DNA of 64,000 bases from Romboutsia weinsteinii. GTDB taxonomy: Bacteria > Bacillota > Clostridia > Peptostreptococcales > Peptostreptococcaceae. The stretch spans positions 1 through 64,000 of the forward strand of contig NZ_NOJY02000013.1 of assembly GCF_002250835.2 (NCBI RefSeq). Reading direction: 5' to 3'. Shown piece by piece: positions 27,623-36,665 of this stretch (position 1 is its first letter; every line of letters starts with the position of its first letter). Both the position numbers and the translations under genes were made by a program. Below the pieces are notes generated by a model. That model saw nothing but the letters and a program-made list of their open reading frames with translations. It did no database searches and had not been told where the DNA came from.

Positions 27623-29161
27623 TTATTTTTTTAACTTTTTCTTAATTGTATCTAATACCATACTTACTTCATCTATTTTCATAAATAATACAACAATACT
27701 ATACGAAACAACTCCTAATGTAATTGAAGTTAATAAAGATATAGCTTCATTAATAAATCCTTCTCCTAATAAAGTACTCATGCCTTTATATACAAACCAC
27801 GTAATAACCCCCATTATTAAAGATGCTATAAGTGATTTTATCGTTGTCTTAGCTATCTTATCTTGTCCATAGTATCCCACTTTTTTCTTTAAGTTTTTAA
27901 ATAGTAGTAAAATACAAATAATAGCTGATGTACTAGTAGCAAGAGGTAACCCTGCATATCCTATTAGCTTAGCAAATACAATATTTAATATTATATTTAT
28001 TCCAACTGCTAGTGCACCATTTATCATAGGTGACTTAGTATCTTGTAGTGAATAGAATACCTTACTTAAGATATCTCTAAGTCCAAATGCAGTCATTCCA
28101 ATTGAATACATTATAAGTGATATGGATGTAAGCTGCGTTGCATAGGCATCAAATTCCCCTCTTTCAAATACCAACCTAACCACAGGTTTTGCTAGGACTA
28201 TAGCGCCTATAGATATTGGTATCATTAGCAGTATAACGCTGTTTACACTAGTTGACACTGCACCAATAAACTTTTCGTTATTCTTATCTGCAGATAATCT
28301 AGATAACATTGGATAAATTACAGATGCTACTGAGGTAATAAAGAGTCCCTGCACAAATCCATTTAGTCTATTTGCATAATTAAGCGCTGGTATAATTTCA
28401 GTACCTATCGCTGAGGCTACACTTCTATCCACTATAATATTAACTTGATTTACAGCTACACCAATAAAAATCGGTGCAATTAACCATATCATTTTTTTTA
28501 TGTGTTCATCATTCATTTTTATATATGGTTTGTACTTATAGCTCATTTTGTATGCAAATGGTACTTGGAATAGAAACTGACTAGCCATTGCAAATAATGT
28601 TCCATATGCTAATATATCAATATTTCCACTTGCACTTAAAATTATCGAAATTATTATGATAATATTATATGGAAATCCAATTAAACCAGGAACTGTAAAA
28701 TTACTTTTAGCTTGTAAATATGCCGTCATGACATTACTTAGTCCAATAAATACCATACCAAAAATCATTATCCTAGAGAATCTAACTGTTGTATATAGTA
28801 TTTCTCCCTCAAACTTAAACGCAAATAACTTAACTAAAGGTTCAGCAAATATAAATCCTAATATAGACAGTATTAATCCTAATACAATAACTACGTTACA
28901 TACATTGCTCGTAAATTTATTAGAAATTTCTTTACCCTTTGATGAATCTACTTCCATATATATAGGTATAAATGTAGTTGCTATCGCGGTTCCTACTGCC
29001 GCAAAAATTACAAGTGGTATATTCATTGCTGTTATATATGCAGATGCATAGTCACCAATTCCATAGTAATATCCTAATACTTGTTCTCTAGCAAATCCTA
29101 ATAACTTAGACGCCATCGTGACTATCATTAATCCCAGTGCTGCTTTAGCTGTTTTGCTCAT
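27623..29161 (-). CDS. murJ: MurJ/MviN-type lipid flippase
   Basis: A 512-residue MOP-superfamily protein with about 14 membrane helices. Family features include the opening KTAKAALGLMIVTMASKLLGFAREQ split by charged residues, FIPIYME, and the later GLRDILSKVFYSLQDTKSPM. MurJ moves lipid II outward; MOP proteins in polysaccharide loci can also flip repeat units. No other Wzx-like flippase is visible here, and from memory a mviN gene also lies in the C. difficile PSII polymer locus, so a dedicated role in surface polymer export is possible. Confidence 0.88.
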   Translation of the reverse strand: MSKTAKAALGLMIVTMASKLLGFAREQVLGYYYGIGDYASAYITAMNIPLVIFAAVGTAIATTFIPIYMEVDSSKGKEISNKFTSNVCNVVIVLGLILSILGFIFAEPLVKLFAFKFEGEILYTTVRFSRIMIFGMVFIGLSNVMTAYLQAKSNFTVPGLIGFPYNIIIIISIILSASGNIDILAYGTLFAMASQFLFQVPFAYKMSYKYKPYIKMNDEHIKKMIWLIAPIFIGVAVNQVNIIVDRSVASAIGTEIIPALNYANRLNGFVQGLFITSVASVIYPMLSRLSADKNNEKFIGAVSTSVNSVILLMIPISIGAIVLAKPVVRLVFERGEFDAYATQLTSISLIMYSIGMTAFGLRDILSKVFYSLQDTKSPMINGALAVGINIILNIVFAKLIGYAGLPLATSTSAIICILLLFKNLKKKVGYYGQDKIAKTTIKSLIASLIMGVITWFVYKGMSTLLGEGFINEAISLLTSITLGVVSYSIVVLFMKIDEVSMVLDTIKKKLKK

Positions 29162-29224
29162 ATTTTCACTCCTATAACCTAATCTTTAATTAATATTTTT
29201 ATCCTCTTGTCTTTACATAACTTG

Positions 29225-29272
29225 AAAAAGATTGATAAAGTTGTATTAATATCCATTTTATCAATCTTTTTT
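29225..29272 (-). terminator. Terminator after galE
   Basis: AAAAAGATTGATAAA and TTTATCAATCTTTTTT form a stem around a 17-base loop, just beyond the galE stop. Confidence 0.8.
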
Positions 29273-29301
29273 ATTATATCTATTTATTAAGTTTTATATA
29301 A

Positions 29302-30315
29302 TTATTCTTCATATCCATTTTTATTATTACTTTGCCATCTCCAAGAGTCTTCACACATTTCATCAATGCCATACTTAGCTTCCCAATTAAGCTCTTTCCT
29401 AGCCTTAGAAGGATCTGCATAGCACATAGCAATATCTCCTGGTCTTCTATCAACTATTTTATATGGTATTTCCTTTCCACTAGCCTTTGCAAAAGCTTTA
29501 ACTAAGTCAAGTACACTATACCCATTTCCAGTACCTAAGTTATAAGTAACTAACCCCGTATGTGACTCAAGCTTTTCAAGTGCTTTAAGATGTCCATTTG
29601 CTAAATCTTCAACATGTATATAGTCTCTTACACCTGTACCGTCAGGTGTATTATAATCATCCCCAAATACACTTAAACATTCCAATTGGCCTACTGCTAC
29701 CTTAGTTATATAAGGCATTAAGTTGTTCGGTATACCACTTGGCTCCTCTCCTATTCTACCACTCTTATGTGCTCCTACTGGATTGAAGTATCTAAGTATA
29801 GCTACATCTAAGCTATCATCAGCTTTACACATATCTCTCAGCATATCCTCTATCATAAGCTTTGTTGCACCATAAGGATTTGTAGTTGATAATGGAAAAT
29901 CTTCTAATATCGGGCAAGTGTGTGGATCTCCATAAACTGTAGCTGATGAACTAAATACAAATTTCTTAACATCATACTTTTTCATTACCTGTAGTAATAC
30001 TAAGGTATTTATCAAGTTATTGCTATAATACTCTAATGGTTTGTCAACAGACTCTCCAACTGCTTTAAGTGCTGCAAAGTGTATAACTGAATCTATTTTA
30101 TTTTCTTTGAATACAACTTCTAAGTCATTACCATTAGTTATATCTATTTCATAAAATTTTGTTTTTTTACCTGATAATTCTTCTATTCTATCTATTACTA
30201 TCTTATTACTATTACAAAGATTATCTACTATAACTACCTCATACCCTGCTTCCAAAAGCTGTATAGAGGTATGGCTGCCTATATATCCAGCTCCTCCACT
30301 TACTAAAACTGCCAT
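29302..30315 (-). CDS. galE: UDP-glucose 4-epimerase
   Basis: NAD-dependent short-chain dehydrogenase that interconverts UDP-glucose and UDP-galactose. It has the Rossmann motif VSGGAGYIGSHTSIQLLEAGY, catalytic Ser in SSSATVYG and Tyr-Lys in NPYGATK, and the C-terminal RRPGDIAMCYADPSKA. Full length (337). AAGGGG precedes the ATG. It feeds UDP-galactose to the mutase encoded at 20982 and may supply other polymers. Confidence 0.96.
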   Translation of the reverse strand: MAVLVSGGAGYIGSHTSIQLLEAGYEVVIVDNLCNSNKIVIDRIEELSGKKTKFYEIDITNGNDLEVVFKENKIDSVIHFAALKAVGESVDKPLEYYSNNLINTLVLLQVMKKYDVKKFVFSSSATVYGDPHTCPILEDFPLSTTNPYGATKLMIEDMLRDMCKADDSLDVAILRYFNPVGAHKSGRIGEEPSGIPNNLMPYITKVAVGQLECLSVFGDDYNTPDGTGVRDYIHVEDLANGHLKALEKLESHTGLVTYNLGTGNGYSVLDLVKAFAKASGKEIPYKIVDRRPGDIAMCYADPSKARKELNWEAKYGIDEMCEDSWRWQSNNKNGYEE

Positions 30316-30720
30316 ATTATAACCCCTTCTTTCCTTTATTTTTATTTATAAATTATGATTAATTAACCACTTTTTGTAATATTTATACTAATATTTTACA
30401 ATATAATTATACTACTTGTCAAAATTTCAAATTATTTATATGAATATATTAGTATTCCTCAATTTTAGAGTATATATAATATTTTTTAATACTTAGTTTC
30501 AGTATTAACTATTTACAAAATAATATTACTGAAAAACTTTTAAGTAGTATTTTTTCTATAAATACTACACCTAATCTAAACTATGGCATCTAGATTTCCA
30601 AATTACCCATAGCTAGCATAAAAATCTAACCTACAGAAATATTATTCTTCAATAAAAAAACCTCAAGTTTAGGAAAATAGTAAGTTATAACATATCTATA
30701 AATCATGTAAATTATAATAA
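30316..30720. other. Gene-free spacer upstream of galE
   Basis: About 400 bases of very AT-rich sequence with stops in all frames. It should contain the leftward galE promoter and the end of the rnpB transcription unit. A weak hairpin near 30661 is the only structure I notice; no gene or repeat can be supported. Confidence 0.6.
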
Positions 30721-30748
30721 AAAAACACTAGCTAGAAAGCTAGTGTTT
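30721..30748 (-). terminator. Terminator of rnpB
   Basis: ACACTAGCT-TTCT-AGCTAGTGT on the minus strand, followed by a T7 run, 13 bases after the RNA 3' end. Confidence 0.9.
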
Positions 30749-30761
30749 ACGTCTATTATAA

Positions 30762-31103
30762 TAAGCAAATCTATAAGCGGAGTTCTGTATTAGATAATCA
30801 TCTGTCTAGGCCTATCGTCACCAATAGGCTCAAGCGACCTACCTACCGGAGGGTACGAGCAGCACCCTTTTTATCCTATCTTGGTCTTGCTCCGGGTGGG
30901 GTTTACACAGCATGCTAGTCATCTAGCATCTGGTGAGCTCTTACCTCGCCTTTTCATCCTTACCTTCTTAAAAAGAAGGCGGTAATTTTCTGTTGCACTT
31001 TCCTTAGGATCGCTCCCACTAGGCGTTACCTAGCACCCTTGCTCTATGGAGCTCCGACTTTCCTCACGTAGCAAATGCTACCCGCGATTATCTGACTTAC
31101 TTA
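30762..31103 (-). ncRNA. rnpB: RNase P RNA
   Basis: The catalytic RNA of RNase P, about 342 nt, which matures tRNA 5' ends. The universal core is present: GAGGAAAGTCGGAGCTCC (P4 5' strand, CR-I) near the 5' end and ACAGAACTCCGCTTATAG (P4 3' strand, CR-V) near the 3' end. P1 pairs TAAGTAAGTC with GATTTGCTTA and P2 pairs AGATAATC with GATTATCT, which set the limits given. GAGCAAGACC-like and GGTAGGTCGCTTGAG segments fit the specificity domain. A strong promoter and a terminator bracket it. Confidence 0.95.
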
Positions 31104-31125
31104 ATATATTCAATTGACTTTACCT

Positions 31126-31154
31126 ATATTATCACAAATATATATTCATGTCAA
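31126..31154 (-). promoter_or_regulatory. Sigma-A promoter of rnpB
   Basis: On the minus strand a perfect TTGACA (31149-31154), a 17-base spacer and TAATAT (31126-31131). Initiation would fall near 31119, leaving a short leader before P1. Confidence 0.85.
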
Positions 31155-31235
31155 ATTATTGGCACTGTATATTTTTTCATCATCTGGAAATAAATCAAAT
31201 ATAAATTTATTAAAAGTAGAAAGGAGGTTGATATA

Positions 31236-31802
31236 GTGAAATTTCAAAAAAAATCTATTCTAGTGTGTATACTTTTAGTGGCTACCTCTACTGCTATTTT
31301 TAAAGGTGCAAGTATTATAAACAACTATACTCCTAATAAAGTTAAAGATGAATCCTATGTATCAAACAGTATTAATGATAAAAATAGTAATTTTAGCAAT
31401 AAATATAATTCTAAGTCAACTAAAGATAATAAAGATAATACGATAGTATCAAATGAACAAGATGTATTTAGTAGTGATTATGATCTTTTGGTTTTATCTA
31501 ACAACTACAATGCAGTAGTTTCTCTTGATTTAGATGCTAATAAAATAGAAATAGAGCTACTAAAGGATAAGTCCGATATAAAAGCTGCATCTTCTGATAC
31601 AGATAATTATATAAATCTATCCAAAAGCGATATGGATGTTATAGGAGAGACTTTAAAGCAGCTAAGCTCAGAATTTAAAACTACTGGGTTGGTTAAGAAT
31701 TACCAACTTATAACTGATACTCTTAAAAATTGTGATACAGATATAACTGATAGTGATTTACTAACCCTTGGATTTAGCTTACTTCAGGCTAAGATAAATT
31801 AG
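31236..31802 (+). CDS. Secreted or membrane-anchored protein of unknown function
   Basis: A 188-residue protein I do not recognise. Residues 1-27 form a signal peptide or anchor (KKSILVCILLVATSTAIFKG); residues 30-75 are a low-complexity Asn/Lys/Ser linker; the rest is a small acidic domain with a beta strand pair (YNAVVSLDLDANKIEIELL) and two helices. The start is GTG after AAGGAGGTTG. It reads away from rnpB and is alone on this strand between convergent terminators. Confidence 0.7.
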   Translation: MKFQKKSILVCILLVATSTAIFKGASIINNYTPNKVKDESYVSNSINDKNSNFSNKYNSKSTKDNKDNTIVSNEQDVFSSDYDLLVLSNNYNAVVSLDLDANKIEIELLKDKSDIKAASSDTDNYINLSKSDMDVIGETLKQLSSEFKTTGLVKNYQLITDTLKNCDTDITDSDLLTLGFSLLQAKIN

Positions 31803-31847
31803 CTTAGATATTGATTTTACGTTTTCAAAAACTTATATACATAATAA

Positions 31848-31896
31848 AGCCTTACACCTAAAAATATCTTAAATTAATATTTTTAGATGTAAGGCT
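31848..31896. terminator. Bidirectional terminator
   Basis: AGCCTTACACCTAAAAATAT and ATATTTTTAGATGTAAGGCT form a 20-bp stem with one mismatch between two convergent genes. Confidence 0.8.
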
Positions 31897-31909
31897 AATT
31901 GGTCATTAT

Positions 31910-32536
31910 TTAATTATTTATATATTTTTCATATACTTCTGTAAAATCTTTTTTGTTATAAGTTTTTCTTAAAGCTTCCATCCAATCTAAGTTGAAATTA
32001 GTTAGATCATGAGCTATAGTACTTATATTTGATCCATCAATATGGCATCTTGATATTGCATCGTTAGCCATTTTAAGTCCATTAGTTCCATCTTCTAAAA
32101 GTCTATAATTTGATTTTTGCATCCTGCTTATCTCAACTAATGTTTTATAAAGATCTTTTAACTCTTCTAGTTGTCTTTTATCAACATCTATACTGAAGCT
32201 TCTTTCTCCAAAACTAAACTTTATCTCTACATCAGCATCTATAGTTCCAGCTGTTTCTAAAGTTACGTTACTTACTCTTTCATAGCAAAATTCATGTCTT
32301 ACTACTGTTCTTTTTTTGCTAATAGCACTAGTTCCATCTACATGTAGTAATCCTTGGTTTGTAAATACATACTCATCAGTTTTGGATTTTATCACGAAGA
32401 ATATTTTTTCTCCATCCTCGTGCATTATATAATCATCACCATCTACTTTATCAAAATCCTTCGGTGATATTATTTTCCCTATATCCGATATTCCAAGTGT
32501 ATCAGCTGCTATTTTCCCAAATAAGTTTCCTGCCAT
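31910..32536 (-). CDS. PH-like domain protein
   Basis: A 208-residue cytosolic protein. Residues 40-130 look like a bacterial PH domain (DYIMHEDGEKIFFVIKSK, EYVFTNQGLLHVDG, KKRTVVRHEFCYERVSNVTLETAG), and the C-terminal 70 residues are helical. Relatives of this kind are common in Firmicutes and have no settled role. GGAGAAT precedes the ATG. It stands alone, facing the unknown secreted protein gene. Confidence 0.75.
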   Translation of the reverse strand: MAGNLFGKIAADTLGISDIGKIISPKDFDKVDGDDYIMHEDGEKIFFVIKSKTDEYVFTNQGLLHVDGTSAISKKRTVVRHEFCYERVSNVTLETAGTIDADVEIKFSFGERSFSIDVDKRQLEELKDLYKTLVEISRMQKSNYRLLEDGTNGLKMANDAISRCHIDGSNISTIAHDLTNFNLDWMEALRKTYNKKDFTEVYEKYINN

Positions 32537-32640
32537 ATGTATTCTCCTTTTTTAAGATTTACTTAAGATATTATATTTTAAAAATATTAGTAAATTGAGT
32601 TAGTAAGCTAAAGATTAATATATTATCGTAATTTATTAAT

Positions 32641-32688
32641 ATAAGTCTACTATATGTAGTATTATATCACTTCATATAGTAGACTTAT
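32641..32688. repeat. Perfect 16-bp inverted repeat
   Basis: ATAAGTCTACTATATG and CATATAGTAGACTTAT with a 16-base loop, between the PH-like gene and rfbB. No strong T tract follows on either strand, so it could be a weak terminator for rfbB, a protein-binding site or an RNA stabiliser. Confidence 0.7.
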
Positions 32689-32786
32689 TAATTATTTTCT
32701 ACTACGTATTATGCTAAGAACATTATATTTAACACATTAGGATAATACGCTACTTAATAGTTTACATAATGCTATTTATTTCAATA

Positions 32787-33767
32787 TTACAGCTTTATAT
32801 TTTGCCACCAATCCTTATTATCTAAATACCATTTAATAGTCTGTTCTATTCCTGTTTCAAAATTGTACTCTGCTTTCCACCCAAGTTCATTTTCTAGTTT
32901 ACTGGCATCTATTGCATATCTTAAATCATGCCCTGGTCTATCTTTTACATACATTATTAGACTCTCTGGTTTGTTTAAATCTTTTAATATTGTTTTTACT
33001 ACTTCTATATTAGTTTTTTCATTATGTCCACCTATATTATACACTTCTCCAACTTTCCCCTTATGTATTATAAGGTCTATAGCACTACAGTGGTCATATA
33101 CATGTAGCCAGTCTCTTATGTTTTGTCCATCTCCATACACTGGTATAAATTGATTCTTTGAAGCTCTTGATATTATAAGAGGTATTAGTTTTTCTGGAAA
33201 ATGGTATGGACCGTAGTTGTTTGAGCATCTAGATATAGTTGTTGGAAGTCCAAATGTTCTATTGTATGCTGACACTAAAAAATCTGCACTTGCTTTTGAT
33301 GCAGAGTAAGGAGAGCTTGGATTTAGTGGTGTGTCTTCTGTGAAAAATAAATCACTTCTATCTAATGGTAAGTCTCCATACACCTCATCTGTAGATACTT
33401 GATGATATCTTTCTACTTCATATTCTTTTGATGCATCTAGTAATACCTGTGTTCCTACTACATTGGTAGTTATAAATATGCCTGGATCTTCTACTGATCT
33501 ATCTACATGAGATTCTGCTGCAAAGTTTACTATTATATTGAATTTTTCTTCTTCAAATAAATTAAATATAAATTCTCTATCTGCGATATCTCCTTCTACA
33601 AATTTATAATTAGGATAATTTACTATATCATTTAAACTATTTAAGTTTGCTGCATAAGTTAATTTATCTAGGTTAACAATCATATAATCTTTATATTTTT
33701 TAACCATATGTCTTACAAAGTTACTACCTATAAATCCTGCACCACCTGTAATTAGTATTTTTTTCAT
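32787..33767 (-). CDS. rfbB: dTDP-glucose 4,6-dehydratase
   Basis: Second enzyme of the dTDP-L-rhamnose pathway, NAD-dependent. It has ITGGAGFIGSNFVRHMV, FAAESHVDRSVEDPGIF, STDEVYGDL, the catalytic PSSPYSASKA Tyr-Lys pair, and NNYGPYHFPEKLIP. Length 326 is normal. It lies 8.7 kb from rfbD, rfbC and rfbA, so the pathway is split into two transcription units in this genome. GGAGG precedes the ATG. Confidence 0.96.
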   Translation of the reverse strand: MKKILITGGAGFIGSNFVRHMVKKYKDYMIVNLDKLTYAANLNSLNDIVNYPNYKFVEGDIADREFIFNLFEEEKFNIIVNFAAESHVDRSVEDPGIFITTNVVGTQVLLDASKEYEVERYHQVSTDEVYGDLPLDRSDLFFTEDTPLNPSSPYSASKASADFLVSAYNRTFGLPTTISRCSNNYGPYHFPEKLIPLIISRASKNQFIPVYGDGQNIRDWLHVYDHCSAIDLIIHKGKVGEVYNIGGHNEKTNIEVVKTILKDLNKPESLIMYVKDRPGHDLRYAIDASKLENELGWKAEYNFETGIEQTIKWYLDNKDWWQNIKL

Positions 33768-33856
33768 ATATTATTCTCCTCCCTATATTTAATTGAGATT
33801 ACTTTTTCACTTAGTTAATACATTAGTTTTATCTCTATTTATATTCTATGTATGCA

Positions 33857-33887
33857 TAAAAAAAGGATTACAAAAGTAACCCTTTTA
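33857..33887 (-). terminator. Terminator after galU (first copy)
   Basis: AAAAAAAGGATTAC-AAAA-GTAACCCTTTT hairpin just beyond the galU stop on the minus strand. Confidence 0.75.
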
Positions 33888-33910
33888 ATTTATATCTTAT
33901 TATATTTATA

Positions 33911-34780
33911 CTACTTTACTACAGTCTTTAAATATTCCATTAAACCATCTTTAAGTTCATCTCTCTTAAGTGCATAGTCTATAGTAGCTTCTAAAAAACC
34001 TAACTTATCACCTACATCGTATCTTCTTCCTTCAAAATTATAAGCGTATATTGCTTCTTGATGACCTAAAGTCTTAAGAGCATCTGTAAGTTGGATTTCT
34101 CCACCTTTACCTGGAGCTTGATTTTCTAATATATCAAATATAGCTGGAGTTATTATATATCTTCCTAGTATAGCTATTTGAGATGGAGCTTCTTCTACCT
34201 TTGGCTTTTCAACCATGTCTTTTACCTTGTATACTCTATCTTCTATATGCTTCACATCTAATATTCCGTACTTATCTGTATCTTCTTTAGCAACTTTTTG
34301 TACTCCTAATACTGAAGTCTTATACTCATCATATGCATTTATAAGTTGCTTTAAACATGGTGTTTCACTGTCTACTATATCATCTCCAAGAAGTACTGCA
34401 AAAGGTTCATCTCCTATAAAGCTCTTAGCACAGTGAATAGCATGTCCTAGTCCTTTTGGTTCTTTTTGTCTTATAAAATGTATGTTAACCATGTTAGATA
34501 TGTCCCTTACCATTTCTAACATTTCTTTCTTATTTTTAGATTCTAATTCTAACTCTAGTTCTACAGAACGATCAAAATGGTCTTCTATAGATTTTTTGTT
34601 TCTTCCTGTTACTACTAATATTTCTTCTATACCAGATGCTATTGCTTCTTCTATTATATACTGAAGTGTTGGCTTATCTACTATTGGAAGCATTTCCTTT
34701 GGTTGTGATTTAGTAGCTGGCAAAAATCTTGTCCCTAACCCAGCCGCCGGTATTATGGCTTTTCTTACTGTTTTTTTCAT
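33911..34780 (-). CDS. galU: UTP-glucose-1-phosphate uridylyltransferase, copy 1
   Basis: Makes UDP-glucose from UTP and glucose-1-phosphate. It opens with [27 protein letters not shown], the nucleotide-binding signature, and has [23 protein letters not shown] and [12 protein letters not shown]. Full length, 289 residues. A second, very similar copy lies at 62086, which carries a 14-16 residue C-terminal extension lacking here. This copy sits at the promoter side of the rfbB region; galE could convert its product to UDP-galactose for glf. Confidence 0.95.
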   Translation of the reverse strand: MKKTVRKAIIPAAGLGTRFLPATKSQPKEMLPIVDKPTLQYIIEEAIASGIEEILVVTGRNKKSIEDHFDRSVELELELESKNKKEMLEMVRDISNMVNIHFIRQKEPKGLGHAIHCAKSFIGDEPFAVLLGDDIVDSETPCLKQLINAYDEYKTSVLGVQKVAKEDTDKYGILDVKHIEDRVYKVKDMVEKPKVEEAPSQIAILGRYIITPAIFDILENQAPGKGGEIQLTDALKTLGHQEAIYAYNFEGRRYDVGDKLGFLEATIDYALKRDELKDGLMEYLKTVVK

Positions 34781-34971
34781 GATTTATCTCCCTATCTATG
34801 TTTAAATTCATTTATAAGCATATTACTATATACTTTATTATATCAGTTTTTTTACAAATAATTCTACGGCAGTGTCTATGTTACTTTATTAAATAGAATA
34901 TTATTTTATCATATATACTATAATTTTTATACTTTTTATATGATTTTGTAATATCTTTAATTAACATATAA

Positions 34972-35013
34972 AAAGAGTAGCTGTAATAGATAAATCTATT
35001 ACAGCTACTCTTT
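34972..35013. terminator. Strong bidirectional terminator-like hairpin
   Basis: A perfect 19-bp stem (AAAGAGTAGCTGTAATAGA / its complement) around TAAA, followed by T-rich sequence on both strands. It is the likely end of the DnaC-like transcript. Confidence 0.85.
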
Positions 35014-35075
35014 ATTTTATAAATAAAATACATATTTACATTGTTTAAAATTATAATTTAATCTATTATAAAAAG

Positions 35076-35129
35076 TCATTATCTAAGTTTTATATTATAG
35101 GGATATGAGTATAGAAACTTAGATAATGA
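35076..35129. repeat. Perfect 15-bp inverted repeat
   Basis: TCATTATCTAAGTTT and AAACTTAGATAATGA flank a 24-base loop directly after the DnaC-like stop codon. It precedes a stronger hairpin, so it need not be a terminator. Confidence 0.7.
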
Positions 35130-35151
35130 GCTAATTACCGTAACTTACATT

Positions 35152-35925
35152 TTATCCATAAACTTTAGAACCTAATCTATTTACTTTAATTTCAACATTT
35201 CGCTTCTTACATATCTGACTAATAATATTACCTACAGATTCATCTATATCACATATATCCTTCATAGATTTTTCACTATTTATAATCATAGGCTTACTAT
35301 TAATATACCTGTAATTTATTATATCAGATATAATCTCTAATTCTATATCGCTTACATTAAATCTAAATAAATCATCTAATATAAGTACCTGTGCTTCTTT
35401 ATATCTATCAATTGCATTTATATAATCTTCTCTTTTTTTAATACTTCGCTTTAATATTTTCATGTCATCTACACAAGACATATAAACAACGTATATACCT
35501 CTATTTATAAGATTATTTGCAATTGCCAAAGACAAATGAGTCTTTCCACAACCTTCTGATCCCATAAATATTATGGAATTATTTTTAGTATTTTTTATAC
35601 TATTAAAATATTTTGCATAGTTTTTAGCAGTATTAAAAGCATCCATAATTTGCAAATCATAAGCATAATTAAAATTATCAAAGCTTTTATTTACAAGTTC
35701 TCCACTTATACCACTACTTGCATATATATTTTCAGTGTCTTTTTCTTCTTTGCACTTACATGGTATTACTTCCTTACCTTCAATAATAAAAGTTAAATCT
35801 TTGCACTTGCTGCACTTATATCTATGAGATAAGTAGCTTTTATTTTCGTCTGAGCTATTTTTTGATTGGCTTTGTATAAACTGATTTATTCTCTCTTTAA
35901 ACTGTGGTGACAGGTTTAGCTCCAT
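35152..35925 (-). CDS. Orphan DnaC/IstB-like ATPase
   Basis: Helicase-loader type AAA ATPase of 257 residues. A Cys-rich N-terminal motif (YKCSKCKDLTF then CKCK, residues 37-58) is followed by the Walker A FMGSEGCGKTHLSLAIANNL and Walker B VLILDDLF. Phage or phage-derived replication modules carry such proteins to load the replicative helicase. GGGGGG precedes the ATG. It is alone here, with an apparently decayed partner upstream. A clear paralogue with the same layout lies at 57420 inside the prophage relic, suggesting common origin or a second decayed element. Confidence 0.85.
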   Translation of the reverse strand: MELNLSPQFKERINQFIQSQSKNSSDENKSYLSHRYKCSKCKDLTFIIEGKEVIPCKCKEEKDTENIYASSGISGELVNKSFDNFNYAYDLQIMDAFNTAKNYAKYFNSIKNTKNNSIIFMGSEGCGKTHLSLAIANNLINRGIYVVYMSCVDDMKILKRSIKKREDYINAIDRYKEAQVLILDDLFRFNVSDIELEIISDIINYRYINSKPMIINSEKSMKDICDIDESVGNIISQICKKRNVEIKVNRLGSKVYG

Positions 35926-35927
35926 TA

Positions 35928-36014
35928 CTATCGCCCCCCTTTTGCATCCCTTATAACATTTAAGTCATTTTTAGATTTAACATCATTTAAATCTTTTGAT
36001 TTTATAAATGTACT
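35928..36014 (-). pseudogene. Possible 3' remnant of a replisome-organizer gene
   Basis: A 28-codon open stretch (STFIKSKDLNDVKSKN..., ending KGGR) bounded upstream by a stop lies directly before the orphan DnaC-like gene. It resembles the C-terminal tails of DnaD-like replisome organizers, which precede dnaC in the relic at 58090. About 110 bases further upstream (36120-36180) a purine-rich tract recalls the Glu/Lys-rich linker of that protein. This is an inference from short similarity. Confidence 0.3.
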
Positions 36015-36236
36015 TTATTTTAGTAATTAAACAGCCACTTTGATATTGTATTAAACTACTAGTTAATTTATGACTATAATTTTGTATTTCTTCTGTTTAT
36101 AAGTTAACAGACTATATATATTCTTCTTTTTCTCCCCCTTATCCTCTTACTTTTTTTCTTCTTTTTCTCCTATTATTTTTATATACAACTTCACTTAAGT
36201 AAGTTTCATGTACACTACTTCATATACTATAGAATA
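36015..36236. other. Spacer with purine-rich tract
   Basis: AT-rich sequence without a gene. On the minus strand 36120-36180 is an almost unbroken purine run rich in GAA/AAA words, with a GGGGGAG. It may be coding debris of the lost partner gene or simply low-complexity sequence. Confidence 0.4.
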
Positions 36237-36238
36237 AA

Positions 36239-36285
36239 AAGAGTTGCCTCCTTAGATTATACTTAATCATTAAGAGGCAACTCTT
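36239..36285 (-). terminator. Terminator of the OPT-PqqD operon
   Basis: AAGAGTTGCCTC and GAGGCAACTCTT form a 12-bp stem, extended inside by weaker pairs, followed by TTTTTATTCT on the minus strand. Confidence 0.85.
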
Positions 36286-36320
36286 CACTACAAATTTACT
36301 TGAATATTAATTTATATTTA

Positions 36321-36665
36321 TTATTCACTTATCTTTTCGATGTAATTGCAATTTACTTCAATATGATTTAAAAATAGCAACAGCCTCTCATACAATGGAT
36401 GTGATTCTTTCCCATATTTCAAATCCAATACTTCCCCCAAATCTTTAACCGTTTTCTCACCATCTATTTGTGAGAATATATAACTACTATATTTATCAAG
36501 CTCCACCTTTTTATACATAGGAATTTTAAATTTCAACTTCCTAAAAAACTGCTGAACTTTGTGATCTTGCTTTTCAAGTATTGTAACTATACCCTTTTTA
36601 TCTATCTCATACTCAACATTATCACAGATTTTAAATATCATATTTAAAACAGCTTCATTATTCAT
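36321..36665 (-). CDS. PqqD-like protein coupled to an OPT transporter
   Basis: A 114-residue protein with a PqqD/RRE-type winged-helix pattern in its second half: strand KVELDKYSSYIFSQIDGEKTVKDLGEVLDLKYG followed by helix ERLLLFLNHIE. PqqD folds bind peptide substrates for modifying enzymes, but no precursor peptide or radical-SAM enzyme is nearby. Its ATG overlaps the last codons of the transporter gene by 8 bases, so translation is coupled. It may bind the transported peptide or regulate the transporter; both are guesses. Confidence 0.7.
   Translation of the reverse strand: MNNEAVLNMIFKICDNVEYEIDKKGIVTILEKQDHKVQQFFRKLKFKIPMYKKVELDKYSSYIFSQIDGEKTVKDLGEVLDLKYGKESHPLYERLLLFLNHIEVNCNYIEKISE

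Larger units (their letters stand above)
34781..35151. other. Gene-free spacer with two long hairpins
   Basis: About 370 AT-rich bases with no credible frame. It holds a 19-bp perfect terminator-like stem (34972-35013), a 15-bp inverted repeat (35076-35129), and presumably the leftward galU promoter on the galU side. Confidence 0.6.

Noticed and set aside
30316..30720. Small gene or RNA upstream of galE
   Set aside because: Stops in all frames, no ribosome site linked to a frame, and only a weak hairpin.
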